Shown here piece by piece: positions 31,707 through 38,161 of a stretch of DNA of 42,409 bases. The notes beneath the pieces were generated by a model, which saw nothing but the letters and a program-made list of their open reading frames with translations, was not told where the DNA came from and made no database searches. The stretch is taken from the IMG/VR virus record IMGVR_UViG_3300044608_002225, positions 1-42,409 of that record; one strand, given 5' to 3'. The position numbers were made by a program, and so were the translations under genes. Position 1 is the stretch's first letter. The number at the start of each line of letters is the position of its first letter. Origin of the DNA: a virus.

Positions 31707-32641
31707 TGGCCGACCTCCACCCTCGCGTTCGGCGGCACATACACGCCCGGGCCCGTGATCGAGCCGACCGTCACGCCCCGCCACTCGCAGCGGTCGAGCA
31801 GCTCACGCGTCGCCGGATCGCTCGCGTAGATCCCCTTCCGGAACTCGCAGTCGACGAACACGCCCCGGTCAAGCCTCCGCATCCCAAGGTGCAGCGGCTG
31901 CCCGAACCGCACCCCACGCCACGAGAGATCCGAACACCCGACCGTGATCCGGCTCGCCCACACCTGACCGGCCGGGCGGTCCGCAAAGTCGCAGCCCTCG
32001 ACCGCCGCAGACATCACGCCCGGACTCGACGCCGAACCGAGCACCGTCCAATGCAGGTACTGAGCCGAACACGGACGCTCGCCCACCCGCAAGCCCCGCA
32101 ACTCCACCCGGTACTCGCCCATCCCAGCCGTCCACTCCGGCCGGAACACCTGGTGCACATCCGGATGCGAACCCCCACCGCCCGGCACCTCGCCGACCGT
32201 GCAGCCCTCCACCAGCCGACACCCGCTCAGCACATCCGATCGGATGTCCTCGAAGCCGCTCCCCCTCACCTCGTCAGCGTTCACCGGACCGTTCAGCGTC
32301 CCCGTCCAGCGGCAATCACTCACCTCCGCCAGCCTGCAGGTCGTGAACACATCCGCCACGCTCGACGACGAGCCCGGACCCCTCACCCAGCACCTTCGAA
32401 GCCGCACCACCGTCTTCCGCGACACGAACCCCACGAACCACGATCCGCTACCCACCTCCAGCGTGCAGTCCTCGAGCGTCAATCCCCCCAACGCCACCCG
32501 GTGATCGACCGACGAATACACCACCGCCCGACGCATGTCGCGGCCGACAATCGTCAGGTTATCCCCAGCCACGCTGCCGCTGTCACGCCAGCAATCGCGC
32601 AGCGTCGTCTGCCCGTCGACGAAGATCGTCCGGTCCGCCAT
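31703..32641 (-). CDS. Right-handed beta-helix protein (tailspike-like fold)
   Basis: 312 residues from ATG 32641 (upstream open frame rejected by composition). It shows repeating rungs of short strands with regular Cys/Val/Asp turns: L-T-I-V-G-R-D-M-R-R-A-V-V-Y, L-T-L-E-D-C-T-L-E-V, V-V-R-L-R-R-C-W-V-R-G, A-E-V-S-D-C-R-W-T-G, G-V-F-V-D-C-E-F-R-K-G. This is the pattern of pectate-lyase-type parallel beta-helices of tailspikes. It is the first gene of the packaging block, an odd site for a fibre gene. No catalytic triad is apparent. Confidence 0.65.
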   Translation of the reverse strand: MADRTIFVDGQTTLRDCWRDSGSVAGDNLTIVGRDMRRAVVYSSVDHRVALGGLTLEDCTLEVGSGSWFVGFVSRKTVVRLRRCWVRGPGSSSSVADVFTTCRLAEVSDCRWTGTLNGPVNADEVRGSGFEDIRSDVLSGCRLVEGCTVGEVPGGGGSHPDVHQVFRPEWTAGMGEYRVELRGLRVGERPCSAQYLHWTVLGSASSPGVMSAAVEGCDFADRPAGQVWASRITVGCSDLSWRGVRFGQPLHLGMRRLDRGVFVDCEFRKGIYASDPATRELLDRCEWRGVTVGSITGPGVYVPPNARVEVGQ

Positions 32642-32734
32642 GCGGACATCTTCCCGACGGAATCCGAACTTCACCCCGCAGACACGCGAAAACGCCCGCG
32701 GAAACGCCCATCCACCCACCACGCGGCACCCGTC

Positions 32735-32753
32735 GGCCTCACTCTGGCCTCAC
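32735..32753 (-). promoter_or_regulatory. Tandem GTGAGGCC late element, copy 3
   Basis: Identical to the 19-mer at 17010-17028. It ends 94 nt before ATG 32641, the same distance as copy 2. It lies 16 nt from the 24-bp palindrome, so the late block and the gene-free region share one control segment. Confidence 0.6.
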
Positions 32754-32769
32754 TGTCGTGCCATTTCAA

Positions 32770-32793
32770 TAATATCCCCAATTGGGGATATTA
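32770..32793. repeat. 24-bp perfect palindrome, copy 2 (non-coding)
   Basis: Half-site TAATATCCCCAA followed by its reverse complement, identical to 4375-4398 inside the ParB-like gene. It stands between the late element (32735-32753, minus) and a plus-strand promoter (-35 at 32814), a place where a bound dimer could control both directions. Confidence 0.85.
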
Positions 32794-32813
32794 GCGTTAC
32801 CGCAGCCGGACCC

Positions 32814-32841
32814 TTGAAACTCGCGACACGGTCGCTACGAT
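32814..32841 (+). promoter_or_regulatory. Sigma70-type promoter into the gene-free region
   Basis: TTGAAA, a 16-nt spacer, then TACGAT. It points rightward into the 870-nt stretch with no credible gene and lies 20 nt downstream of the palindrome. If active it would make a non-coding transcript, antisense to the flanking minus-strand genes. Confidence 0.4.
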
Positions 32842-33625
32842 GCCCGCAACAGACATCGTCGGATCGCCACTGTCGAAGGCCCGCCCCACAAGGGCACCAA
32901 CGGCGGAATCGCTCCGGCCACAGGTCGCGGAAAACGCGATAGCCCGGTTGAGGCCGGCACGGGATGGAGCCCCTACCCACAACCGGGGCATCTCAGGATC
33001 AACCAACGATCCAGAGTCGCAAACCCCGCAGCACCCCGCGAGACGATGCCCCCATTACGGCAACTTCGCAGGAAGCGTCGCATGCAACGGCCCTAACGAG
33101 TAAAGGCCAGACCAGCGGGATTGCGGCAACACGCCCTACGCGACCCGCCTGGGCGGCACGGTCAGATACCGTGGGGGGAGCCCAAGTCACCACCCGCCGA
33201 TGCGAGACGGCATGAAAGGACGCAATGACTTGGGGTTCGGGTGCGCGCAGCACACCCCGGGATCGAAAACAACTCACGGCGCGGGGAGAGGGGTTAGAGC
33301 CTACCCCCTGCCTCGATTCTCGGCATCCCCGAAGGGGGGGTCACCATCCCCACCGACACGGAACCCCACTGGCGCTAGCGCCAACGCGTCAACGATGGAC
33401 CGATCGTTGCCACCCTGCACCCTAACACGCACACCGCAGGGGAACTGCCAGGGGAACCCACGCCGACCGCTCAGCGTTAGCCCCTCCGCTTGCCTTGCTG
33501 TCCCTGCACCGGCTACGCCTGTCGACGCTCGCAGGTGCCGCCTTGCGGTGGAGCCGTGATCCGCGGTGGGGTGACCCTGCACGGTGGTACGGCTGTTCGG
33601 GTTGAGTGTGGCTTGCCGGTGGTGC
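32842..33625. other. Gene-free, inverted-repeat-rich region
   Basis: No open frame here has convincing composition or a ribosome-binding site. Seen instead: CCCGGTTG paired with CAACCGGG (32943-32987), GGATC/GATCC (32996-33012), CCCAAGTCA with TGACTTGGG (33181-33189 and 33226-33234), a 14-base palindrome TGGCGCTAGCGCCA (33370-33383) and a direct repeat CAGGGGAAC (33437, 33449). It could be an origin, a packaging site near the terminase block, or a structured RNA from the promoter at 32814. I cannot choose between these. Confidence 0.5.
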
Positions 33626-33988
33626 TCAGGACTGCCGGTTGGTGTGGTCTTGCTGCTCAACGGACCGGACGATGTCGTCGGTGACCTCGAGTTGTATGGG
33701 TTCCCCGGTTCGGGTGAGGTCATGGGTGACGGGTTGACGAGCGGTGAGGAGTGCGACGCGTCGCTCGAGCCGTTGGACGGCTGCTTGGGCTTCCGGGAGG
33801 TCGGGATATGCGGCGAGTGCGAGGCGAGCGAGCCGGAGGTCTTCGGTTGCCTGGTGGAGTCTCGCTTGGGCTGTCGCTTGCCTGACGGCGTCGAGCAGTT
33901 GCGGGTCCGCAGGTCTTGGTTCTTCGCGATCGTCGAAGATGACCGTCCGGGGCTTGGCTCCCTTGGGATCGTTGGGCGCCTCGCTCAT
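33626..33988 (-). CDS. Hypothetical helical protein
   Basis: 120 residues from ATG 33988, overlapping the stop of the HTH gene (ATGA). Disordered N-terminus (S-E-A-P-N-D-P-K-G-A-K-P-R), then a long amphipathic helix region (L-L-D-A-V-R-Q-A-T-A-Q-A-R-L-H-Q, L-E-R-R-V-A-L-L-T-A-R-Q). Family not recognised. Co-transcription with a helix-turn-helix protein suggests a regulatory pair facing the plus-strand operon. Confidence 0.6.
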   Translation of the reverse strand: MSEAPNDPKGAKPRTVIFDDREEPRPADPQLLDAVRQATAQARLHQATEDLRLARLALAAYPDLPEAQAAVQRLERRVALLTARQPVTHDLTRTGEPIQLEVTDDIVRSVEQQDHTNRQS

Positions 33989-34194
33989 CGCTTGGCTCCC
34001 TTCTTGGCGTTGGCTGGCGGCCTTCCGACGGTCGGTCGGTTCCTGAACCGCGGCAGGTCTTTGGCGTGGTAGAGCCGAGCGGGTCCGATGAGCATGGCGG
34101 GCTTGATGCCGAGCGCTTTGGCGGTTCGCCAGACGGTTTGGCGGGTGCATCCGAGCGCTTGTGCGAGTTGGTCTGTGGTCAGGTACTGGTCCAT
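33985..34194 (-). CDS. Small HTH DNA-binding protein
   Basis: 69 residues: L-T-T-D-Q-L-A-Q-A-L-G-C-T-R-Q-T-V-W-R-T-A-K-A-L-G-I is a clear helix-turn-helix of MerR/AlpA/excisionase type, with a wing (L-I-G-P-A-R-L-Y-H-A-K-D-L-P-R-F) and basic tail. It is transcribed away from the plus-strand operon, and the 129-nt space between them holds the operon's promoter, so it is a good candidate regulator of that promoter. It resembles the 7648-7842 protein in size and fold. Confidence 0.7.
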   Translation of the reverse strand: MDQYLTTDQLAQALGCTRQTVWRTAKALGIKPAMLIGPARLYHAKDLPRFRNRPTVGRPPANAKKGAKR

Positions 34195-34257
34195 GCCCGA
34201 GAGCGTAACCGGCGACGCCAGCGTTGCAAGTTTCTCGAAGAATCTTTTACGCTTGGG

Positions 34258-34286
34258 TTGCACAATGCCGATGTGCGGGGTAGACT
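34258..34286 (+). promoter_or_regulatory. Sigma70-type promoter of the plus-strand operon
   Basis: TTGCAC, a 17-nt spacer, and TAGACT, 37 nt before the ATG at 34324, whose leader carries AAGGAG. This is the best sigma70-like promoter I can see in the window. It lies between divergent genes. On the other strand TTGCAA, 16 nt, TACGCT would start a nearly leaderless message for the HTH gene. Confidence 0.6.
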
Positions 34287-34308
34287 GGTGGAGTCCAGCC
34301 GACGGACA

Positions 34309-34618
34309 CCAAGGAGACGACCCATGCAGACGCTCATCACCCGCGACGAAACGATCTCGAACCCCTACGCGACGACCCGCTACATCGAAGCGACCTGCGG
34401 CCGCATCGAAGCCATCGTGTCGATTTCGGACCTGTGTGGCGTGCGGGTTTGCTGCAAGAACGCCTCGGCAAGCCTGACCCGCTTCATGGGTGGCCGAACC
34501 TTCCGCACGGTCGACGACGCGATCGCGGGCTACAAGTCCGCCGAGATGCGGTCGATCCTGAGCTACGCCAAGTCCCGCATCGCCTGACCCATCCCCAAGG
34601 AGACGACCCATGCAGACC
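34309..34618 (+). repeat. Repeated translation leader A (34309-34331 and 34596-34618)
   Basis: Twenty-three identical bases, from CCAAGGAGACGACCC through ATG and the first five bases of the CDS, precede both of the first two ORFs of the operon. The proteins share only the first three residues (MQT). It suggests a duplicated leader or cassette unit. Confidence 0.75.
34324..34587 (+). CDS. Hypothetical protein, first gene of plus operon
   Basis: 87 residues from ATG 34324 with AAGGAG upstream. Y-A-T-T-R-Y-I-E-A-T-C-G-R-I-E-A-I-V-S, V-R-V-C-C-K-N-A-S and F-R-T-V-D-D-A-I-A-G-Y-K-S-A-E-M; alpha/beta, no known family. Starts the operon controlled by the promoter at 34258. Role unknown. Confidence 0.65.
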   Translation: MQTLITRDETISNPYATTRYIEATCGRIEAIVSISDLCGVRVCCKNASASLTRFMGGRTFRTVDDAIAGYKSAEMRSILSYAKSRIA

Positions 34619-34852
34619 ATCGCCATCAAGAACACCCGCACCGACGCCATCGAAGAGATTGAGCAGCTTGGTCTCACCCGCAAGGACTGGGGCTTTAGCT
34701 TCTTCGTCAACAGCGAAACCGAGGCGTTCAAGGCGGCCTACGCGTACCGCCATTCCCCGAACGGTGTCCGCGTCGAGTTCGCCAAGGGCGCAGGCCGCTG
34801 GATGGTGACGGTTTTCAATGATCGGGCAGGCTGTGCAGGCATCGAGTCGTGA
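34610..34852 (+). CDS. Hypothetical small protein, second gene of plus operon
   Basis: 80 residues; leader identical to that of the first gene. Contains D-A-I-E-E-I-E-Q-L-G-L-T, W-G-F-S-F-F-V-N-S-E-T-E-A-F-K-A-A-Y-A-Y and G-R-W-M-V-T-V-F-N, an alpha/beta layout. No motif recognised. Confidence 0.65.
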   Translation: MQTIAIKNTRTDAIEEIEQLGLTRKDWGFSFFVNSETEAFKAAYAYRHSPNGVRVEFAKGAGRWMVTVFNDRAGCAGIES

Positions 34853-34874
34853 CCCACCGCAACAGGAGCACCCA

Positions 34875-35129
34875 ATGACCACCGCAACCGACATCCGATC
34901 CAAGGTCCACGCCCTCCAGGACCGCTTCGCCGAGCTTTGCCGCCAGCACTGCGGCGTCTCCGTCGAGGTCACCCACCGCTCGGGCCCTGAGTTCACGATT
35001 TCCGGCGTCGATGCCGATGTCCGCGTCGTCGTCGCCTTCCTGACCGAGTCGGGCAAGTGGCGCCTGGACTCGGTCGCCGTGGATGACGAGTTGGCCGAGA
35101 CCTACGCGTACCTGACGATCACCGCCTGA
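34875..35129 (+). CDS. Hypothetical small protein, third gene of plus operon
   Basis: 84 residues from ATG 34875, AGGAG leader. Helix I-R-S-K-V-H-A-L-Q-D-R-F-A-E-L-C, then strands V-S-V-E-V-T-H-R, F-T-I-S-G-V-D-A-D-V-R-V-V-V-A-F-L and W-R-L-D-S-V-A-V. A small alpha/beta fold; family unknown. Confidence 0.65.
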   Translation: MTTATDIRSKVHALQDRFAELCRQHCGVSVEVTHRSGPEFTISGVDADVRVVVAFLTESGKWRLDSVAVDDELAETYAYLTITA

Positions 35130-35522
35130 CCACCACCCAACGACAAGGAGCAAGCCATGCCGAACGAAACGCCTGACCAAGAGATCGCACGCGAAGCCGC
35201 CTCCAACGCCAAGGCCGCTTGGTTCGACGCCACCGAGGCCGCGATCGAGAACGCCGCAAAGGCGAACGGCTGGTCGATGATCCGCCGCTCCGCGTCCCAC
35301 GGCGGCTCCGACTACTACGAGCTTTCCCGCGAGTCCGAGGACGGCGAGACGCTGGAGGAGTTCACGCTTCGCATCAGCGATCACCCGTCGCTCTACTGCC
35401 GCGAGACCTACTCCGTCGCGATGCAGTCCGGCGGCGACGACCACCGCATCGAGACCGTGCTGGCCCGCCTCGCTCAGCCTCGTATCGCCTGACCATCACC
35501 CACCGACAAGGAGCAAGCCATG
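35123..35522 (+). repeat. Repeated intergenic linker B (35123-35159 and 35486-35522)
   Basis: Thirty-seven-base blocks, from the last codons and stop of one ORF through CAAGGAGCAAGCC to the ATG of the next, agree at all but two positions. They flank the fourth ORF on both sides, as if it were inserted between copies of a linker. Related shorter linkers surround the other ORFs. Confidence 0.7.
35157..35492 (+). CDS. Hypothetical protein, fourth gene of plus operon
   Basis: 111 residues. Helical N-terminus (E-I-A-R-E-A-A-S-N-A-K-A-A-W-F-D-A-T-E-A), then beta-rich D-Y-Y-E-L-S-R, F-T-L-R-I-S-D-H and R-I-E-T-V-L-A-R-L. No family recognised. It is bracketed by almost identical 37-nt linkers. Confidence 0.65.
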   Translation: MPNETPDQEIAREAASNAKAAWFDATEAAIENAAKANGWSMIRRSASHGGSDYYELSRESEDGETLEEFTLRISDHPSLYCRETYSVAMQSGGDDHRIETVLARLAQPRIA

Positions 35523-35819
35523 ACCACGACCACCGCACAAGCCAAACTCACCACTCTCCGCGCCGCTTATGACGCGGCGTACGCCAAGTACGAAGCAGCC
35601 GCAATCCTCCTCCGAGATACTCCGAAGGACTCCCCCGAGTACTTGGCTGCCTGCGACCGCTATTGGGCAGCGGCCGAAGCTTTTGAACGGGCAGAGAATC
35701 GCCTTGCGGCCGCCGAGGAGGCTGCCGAGCGCGGTCCCAGTCCTGTCGAGATCTTCTGGGAGGCGATGCGGCTTGAGTTGGCCCAACGCTTCTCAGAGGC
35801 TACCGAAGCGAACGCCTGA
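35520..35819 (+). CDS. Coiled-coil hypothetical protein, fifth gene of plus operon
   Basis: 99 residues, almost wholly helical: A-K-L-T-T-L-R-A-A-Y-D-A-A-Y-A-K-Y-E-A-A-A, Y-L-A-A-C-D-R-Y-W-A-A-A-E-A-F and A-A-A-E-E-A-A. Ala/Glu-rich heptads suggest a coiled-coil hairpin. Upstream of the serine recombinase; role unknown. Confidence 0.65.
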   Translation: MTTTTAQAKLTTLRAAYDAAYAKYEAAAILLRDTPKDSPEYLAACDRYWAAAEAFERAENRLAAAEEAAERGPSPVEIFWEAMRLELAQRFSEATEANA

Positions 35820-35857
35820 AACCCACCCGCCGCGCCGACCGGCAAGGATAAGACCCA

Positions 35858-36583
35858 ATGAACGCAACCGCCTACCTTCGCGTCTCGACCGACGAGCAAG
35901 CCTCATCCGGCCTCGGGCTCGACGCCCAGCGTGCAGCCATCGAAGACGCCGCACGCCGTCAGGGCCTCACCGTGACCGCGTGGCACACCGACGCGGGCCT
36001 CAGCGGCTCGCTGCCGCCCGAGGAACGCCCCGGCCTCACAGCGTCCCTAGGCTCGCTTGCGAAGGGCTCCGTGCTTCTCGTCGCCAAGCGTGACCGGCTC
36101 GCACGCGATGTCCTCGTGATGTGCCTCTTGGAGCGTGACCTCGCACGCCGCGGTTGCCGCATCGTGTCGGCCGCGGGCGAGGGCACCGAAACGGAAGGGC
36201 CAGCCGGATTCCTCCAGCGGACGATGCTCGACGGGATCGCTCAGTACGAACGCCTCCTGATCGCGTCGAGGACGAAGTCAGCCCTCGGTGCGAAGCGCCA
36301 CGCCGGCGAGAAGACCGGCGGCCATGTTCCGTACGGGTATCGTATCGCAGGTCACCGCATCCGCGGCGGGAAGTCCGTTCCGGTTCTCGAAACCGACCCT
36401 GCCGAGCAATCCGTGATCGAGCGAATCTGCCGCCTCTGGCGTGCCGGTCACACGGTCCGCTGGATCGCCCGCGAACTCGACGCCGCCGGTGTCGCGAGCC
36501 GGAGCGGCAAGCCTTGGGCGCACCAGCTCGTCGCGAAGATCGTGCGGCGTGCGAACCTCCCCGCAGCGGTCGCGGCCGCTTGA
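35858..36583 (+). CDS. Serine recombinase (resolvase/invertase family)
   Basis: 241 residues. Resolvase domain: Y-L-R-V-S-T-D-E-Q with catalytic Ser10 and Arg8, D-R-L-A-R at 79-83, and M-L-D-G-I-A-Q-Y-E-R-L-L-I near 130. A recombinase domain follows (H-A-G-E-K-T-G-G-H-V-P-Y-G-Y, E-R-I-C-R-L-W-R-A-G-H-T, I-A-R-E-L-D-A-A-G-V). It is shorter than large serine integrases. Because a tyrosine integrase with its att site is present, this enzyme may resolve multimers, invert a segment, or have arrived with the cassette. It ends the plus operon before a strong terminator. Confidence 0.9.
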   Translation: MNATAYLRVSTDEQASSGLGLDAQRAAIEDAARRQGLTVTAWHTDAGLSGSLPPEERPGLTASLGSLAKGSVLLVAKRDRLARDVLVMCLLERDLARRGCRIVSAAGEGTETEGPAGFLQRTMLDGIAQYERLLIASRTKSALGAKRHAGEKTGGHVPYGYRIAGHRIRGGKSVPVLETDPAEQSVIERICRLWRAGHTVRWIARELDAAGVASRSGKPWAHQLVAKIVRRANLPAAVAAA

Positions 36584-36618
36584 CAGTCCCATTTTGGGAA
36601 ACGCATATGGAGTGCCTG

Positions 36619-36650
36619 GCGGCCCTGCGGTCTGACGACTGCGGGGCCGC
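36619..36650. terminator. Bidirectional terminator-like hairpin between convergent genes
   Basis: GCGGCCCTGCGGTC, loop TGAC, GACTGCGGGGCCGC: 14 pairs including two G-T. It lies between the recombinase stop (36583) and the stop of the facing minus-strand gene (36654). T-runs are weak, but the stem and place fit termination in both directions. Confidence 0.7.
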
Positions 36651-36653
36651 TTG

Positions 36654-36980
36654 TCACTCGACGGGGATCTTCGCTCGGCACTGAGGGCAGTAGCAGACCC
36701 GTCGCGCCCGGCCCGTTGCCGAGACTCGACGCGAGGGTGTCCGGATCTCCTGCCGTCCGACCGCGGTCGCACGGTAGACCCACGGCGAGCCCGGTATGGG
36801 CTCGAGATAGCCGCCGTTGACGAGCCAGACGACATGATGCCGGACGGACTCCTTCGTGATCCGTAGCCGCCCTGCGATGACCGTCTGGCGAAGGGGAATC
36901 CGTGCCGCGTGCTCGACATAGTGCCGGAGGATGCGACGACCCATGATCGTGATCTCGCCCGATACGCGATGCGATGCCAT
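36654..36980 (-). CDS. Winged-helix protein with C-terminal Cys pair
   Basis: 108 residues. The HTH core is L-R-Q-T-V-I-A-G-R-L-R-I-T-K-E-S-V-R-H-H-V-V-W-L-V-N-G-G-Y-L, then a wing (W-V-Y-R-A-T-A-V-G-R-Q-E-I). The end has C-Y-C-P-Q-C, possibly a zinc knuckle. Its ATG overlaps the LexA-like stop (ATGA), so the two DNA-binding proteins are made together. Likely an early regulator. Confidence 0.65.
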   Translation of the reverse strand: MASHRVSGEITIMGRRILRHYVEHAARIPLRQTVIAGRLRITKESVRHHVVWLVNGGYLEPIPGSPWVYRATAVGRQEIRTPSRRVSATGRARRVCYCPQCRAKIPVE

Positions 36981-37222
36981 CAGGCGGCCCCCTCTTGGAC
37001 TGCGACGCCGTCGGCGACCGACAGCGACCGGGCGGCGTGCTGTCGGGACTGGAGGAGAGCTCCCTTCGCGAGACAGGCACGGATGCGGCCGTGGACGCTG
37101 GCCTTGTTGATGCCGAGCGATCCGGCCAGCTCCTCGAGCGTCGGGCTGTAACCGTGCCTGGTGCGGTGCTCGGCGATGAGGCGGCAGACCTCCAGTTGCC
37201 GCGGCGTCAGGTCACACGGCAT
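36980..37222 (-). CDS. LexA-type DNA-binding domain without the protease domain
   Basis: 80 residues. L-T-P-R-Q-L-E-V (5-12), G-Y-S-P-T-L-E-E-L (24-32), G-I-N-K-A-S-V-H-G-R-I (37-47), K-G-A-L-L and R-S-L-S-V at the end follow the LexA N-terminal winged helix line by line. Full LexA is about 200 residues; the self-cleaving C-terminal domain and dimer interface are absent and no continuing frame holds them. It could compete with host LexA or act as a non-inducible repressor. Overlaps the upstream gene by 11 nt. Confidence 0.8.
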   Translation of the reverse strand: MPCDLTPRQLEVCRLIAEHRTRHGYSPTLEELAGSLGINKASVHGRIRACLAKGALLQSRQHAARSLSVADGVAVQEGAA

Positions 37223-37733
37223 CGGGGTTGCCCTCCGTGGCCTTGGCGACGATGTCGTCGAGCGGACCGGCCGCCGGCGCCGATGCCTGCTGCTCGCGGG
37301 CGGCGAGATTCTGCACCCGCTTGGCGTCGCGCCGGCCTGACGCGATTCGGTCGATCTTCGCGAGGAGTTCCGGGGTCGGGTTCGCGATGATGCTGGTCGG
37401 CCGCCCCTCGTCGAGCCGGTTCGCGGTGTCGATCATCGCGACCGTCTTGCGGTTCTCCTGCTGGACGACGCCAAGGAGCTTGCCGTAGGCGATTACATAC
37501 TTGTCGTCGCCCCGCTTCTCGGCCTTCTCGAGCCGACCGACGATCGTCTCGACGAACCGCTGCACATAGCTGGCGGGGAACTGGTGGAGGACGATCCGGC
37601 GATCGCGGAGCGCCTTCAGCACGATGTTCAGGTGCTTGTTCGTCTCGTGCCGGTTCTCGACCTCGTCCGGGATGTCCAGTGCGGTCGGAGTCTCCTCGGA
37701 CTCGTCGACGGCGCGCGTGCTCTCGCCTTCCAT
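37212..37733 (-). CDS. Hypothetical helical protein
   Basis: 173 residues from ATG 37733 (GGAG upstream; a GTG at 37745 is possible). Acidic N-terminus, then helices (E-T-N-K-H-L-N-I-V-L-K-A-L-R-D-R-R-I-V, V-Q-R-F-V-E-T-I-V-G-R-L-E-K-A-E) and a C-terminal A-A-R-E-Q-Q-A-S-A-P-A-A-G linker. No family recognised; a small-terminase-like role is possible only by size and helical content. It lies between RusA and the LexA-like gene. Confidence 0.6.
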   Translation of the reverse strand: MEGESTRAVDESEETPTALDIPDEVENRHETNKHLNIVLKALRDRRIVLHQFPASYVQRFVETIVGRLEKAEKRGDDKYVIAYGKLLGVVQQENRKTVAMIDTANRLDEGRPTSIIANPTPELLAKIDRIASGRRDAKRVQNLAAREQQASAPAAGPLDDIVAKATEGNPDAV

Positions 37734-37768
37734 GCGGGGCTCCACTCACGCGCCAAGTTTCGGAGATG

Positions 37769-38161
37769 TTAGCCTTTCGGACGGTCTCCGACAATGATCT
37801 CGACTTCGACGCGCGGGTTCTCGCGGTCCCGCTGGAATGTCGGCTTCAGGTGCGTGATGTCGCGGTCGTTTCCGACGATGCCAGCGTCCTGCAGGGCGTC
37901 GAACCCTGGCTTGAACCACGCGATCGAGTTGTCGTCGTCTGGCTTGACGATGCGACGCAGGTAGAAGTGCAGCCGCACGGCGACGCTTGCGGCGGCCTCG
38001 TCCGGTCGGTGCTCAAGAGCCCGAATCCACACCGAGCCCCGGAACTTCTTGACGGCCCGGGCCTTCGCGAAATGATGCGGCCGCTCGTTGGGGTGCAGTG
38101 CCCTTGGCGGCAGCGGGACCGCGAACCGTATGGTGTCAGAACGGGATGTCGCCATCGTCAT
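37769..38161 (-). CDS. rusA: RusA-like Holliday junction resolvase
   Basis: 130 residues. The RusA signature is clear: K-P-D-D-D-N (73-78), a Lys at 84, F-D-A-L-Q-D-A-G-I-V-G-N-D (87-99) and D-I-T-H-L-K-P-T-F. RusA nucleases cut Holliday junctions during phage recombination and replication. AAGGA precedes ATG 38161; the start lies inside the end of ssb (26-nt overlap), so the two are coupled. Confidence 0.9.
   Translation of the reverse strand: MTMATSRSDTIRFAVPLPPRALHPNERPHHFAKARAVKKFRGSVWIRALEHRPDEAAASVAVRLHFYLRRIVKPDDDNSIAWFKPGFDALQDAGIVGNDRDITHLKPTFQRDRENPRVEVEIIVGDRPKG

Noticed and set aside
32840-33103. Small plus-strand ORF after the 32814 promoter
   Set aside because: Its ATG falls inside the -10 region, third-position base use is unlike the other genes, and the product is Pro/Arg/Ser-rich without a fold.
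33200-33559. 119-codon plus-strand ORF in the gene-free region
   Set aside because: Low-complexity Pro/Ser/Thr/Arg translation, no ribosome-binding site, and it crosses several inverted repeats.
35960-36030. Further copies of the GGCCTCAC 8-mer
   Set aside because: Single units occur inside coding sequence (for example in the recombinase gene), but without the 11-bp tandem partner or an intergenic position.
37212-37733. Small terminase subunit
   Set aside because: Helical and about the right size, but no HTH or terminase pattern, and far from terL on a different transcription unit.
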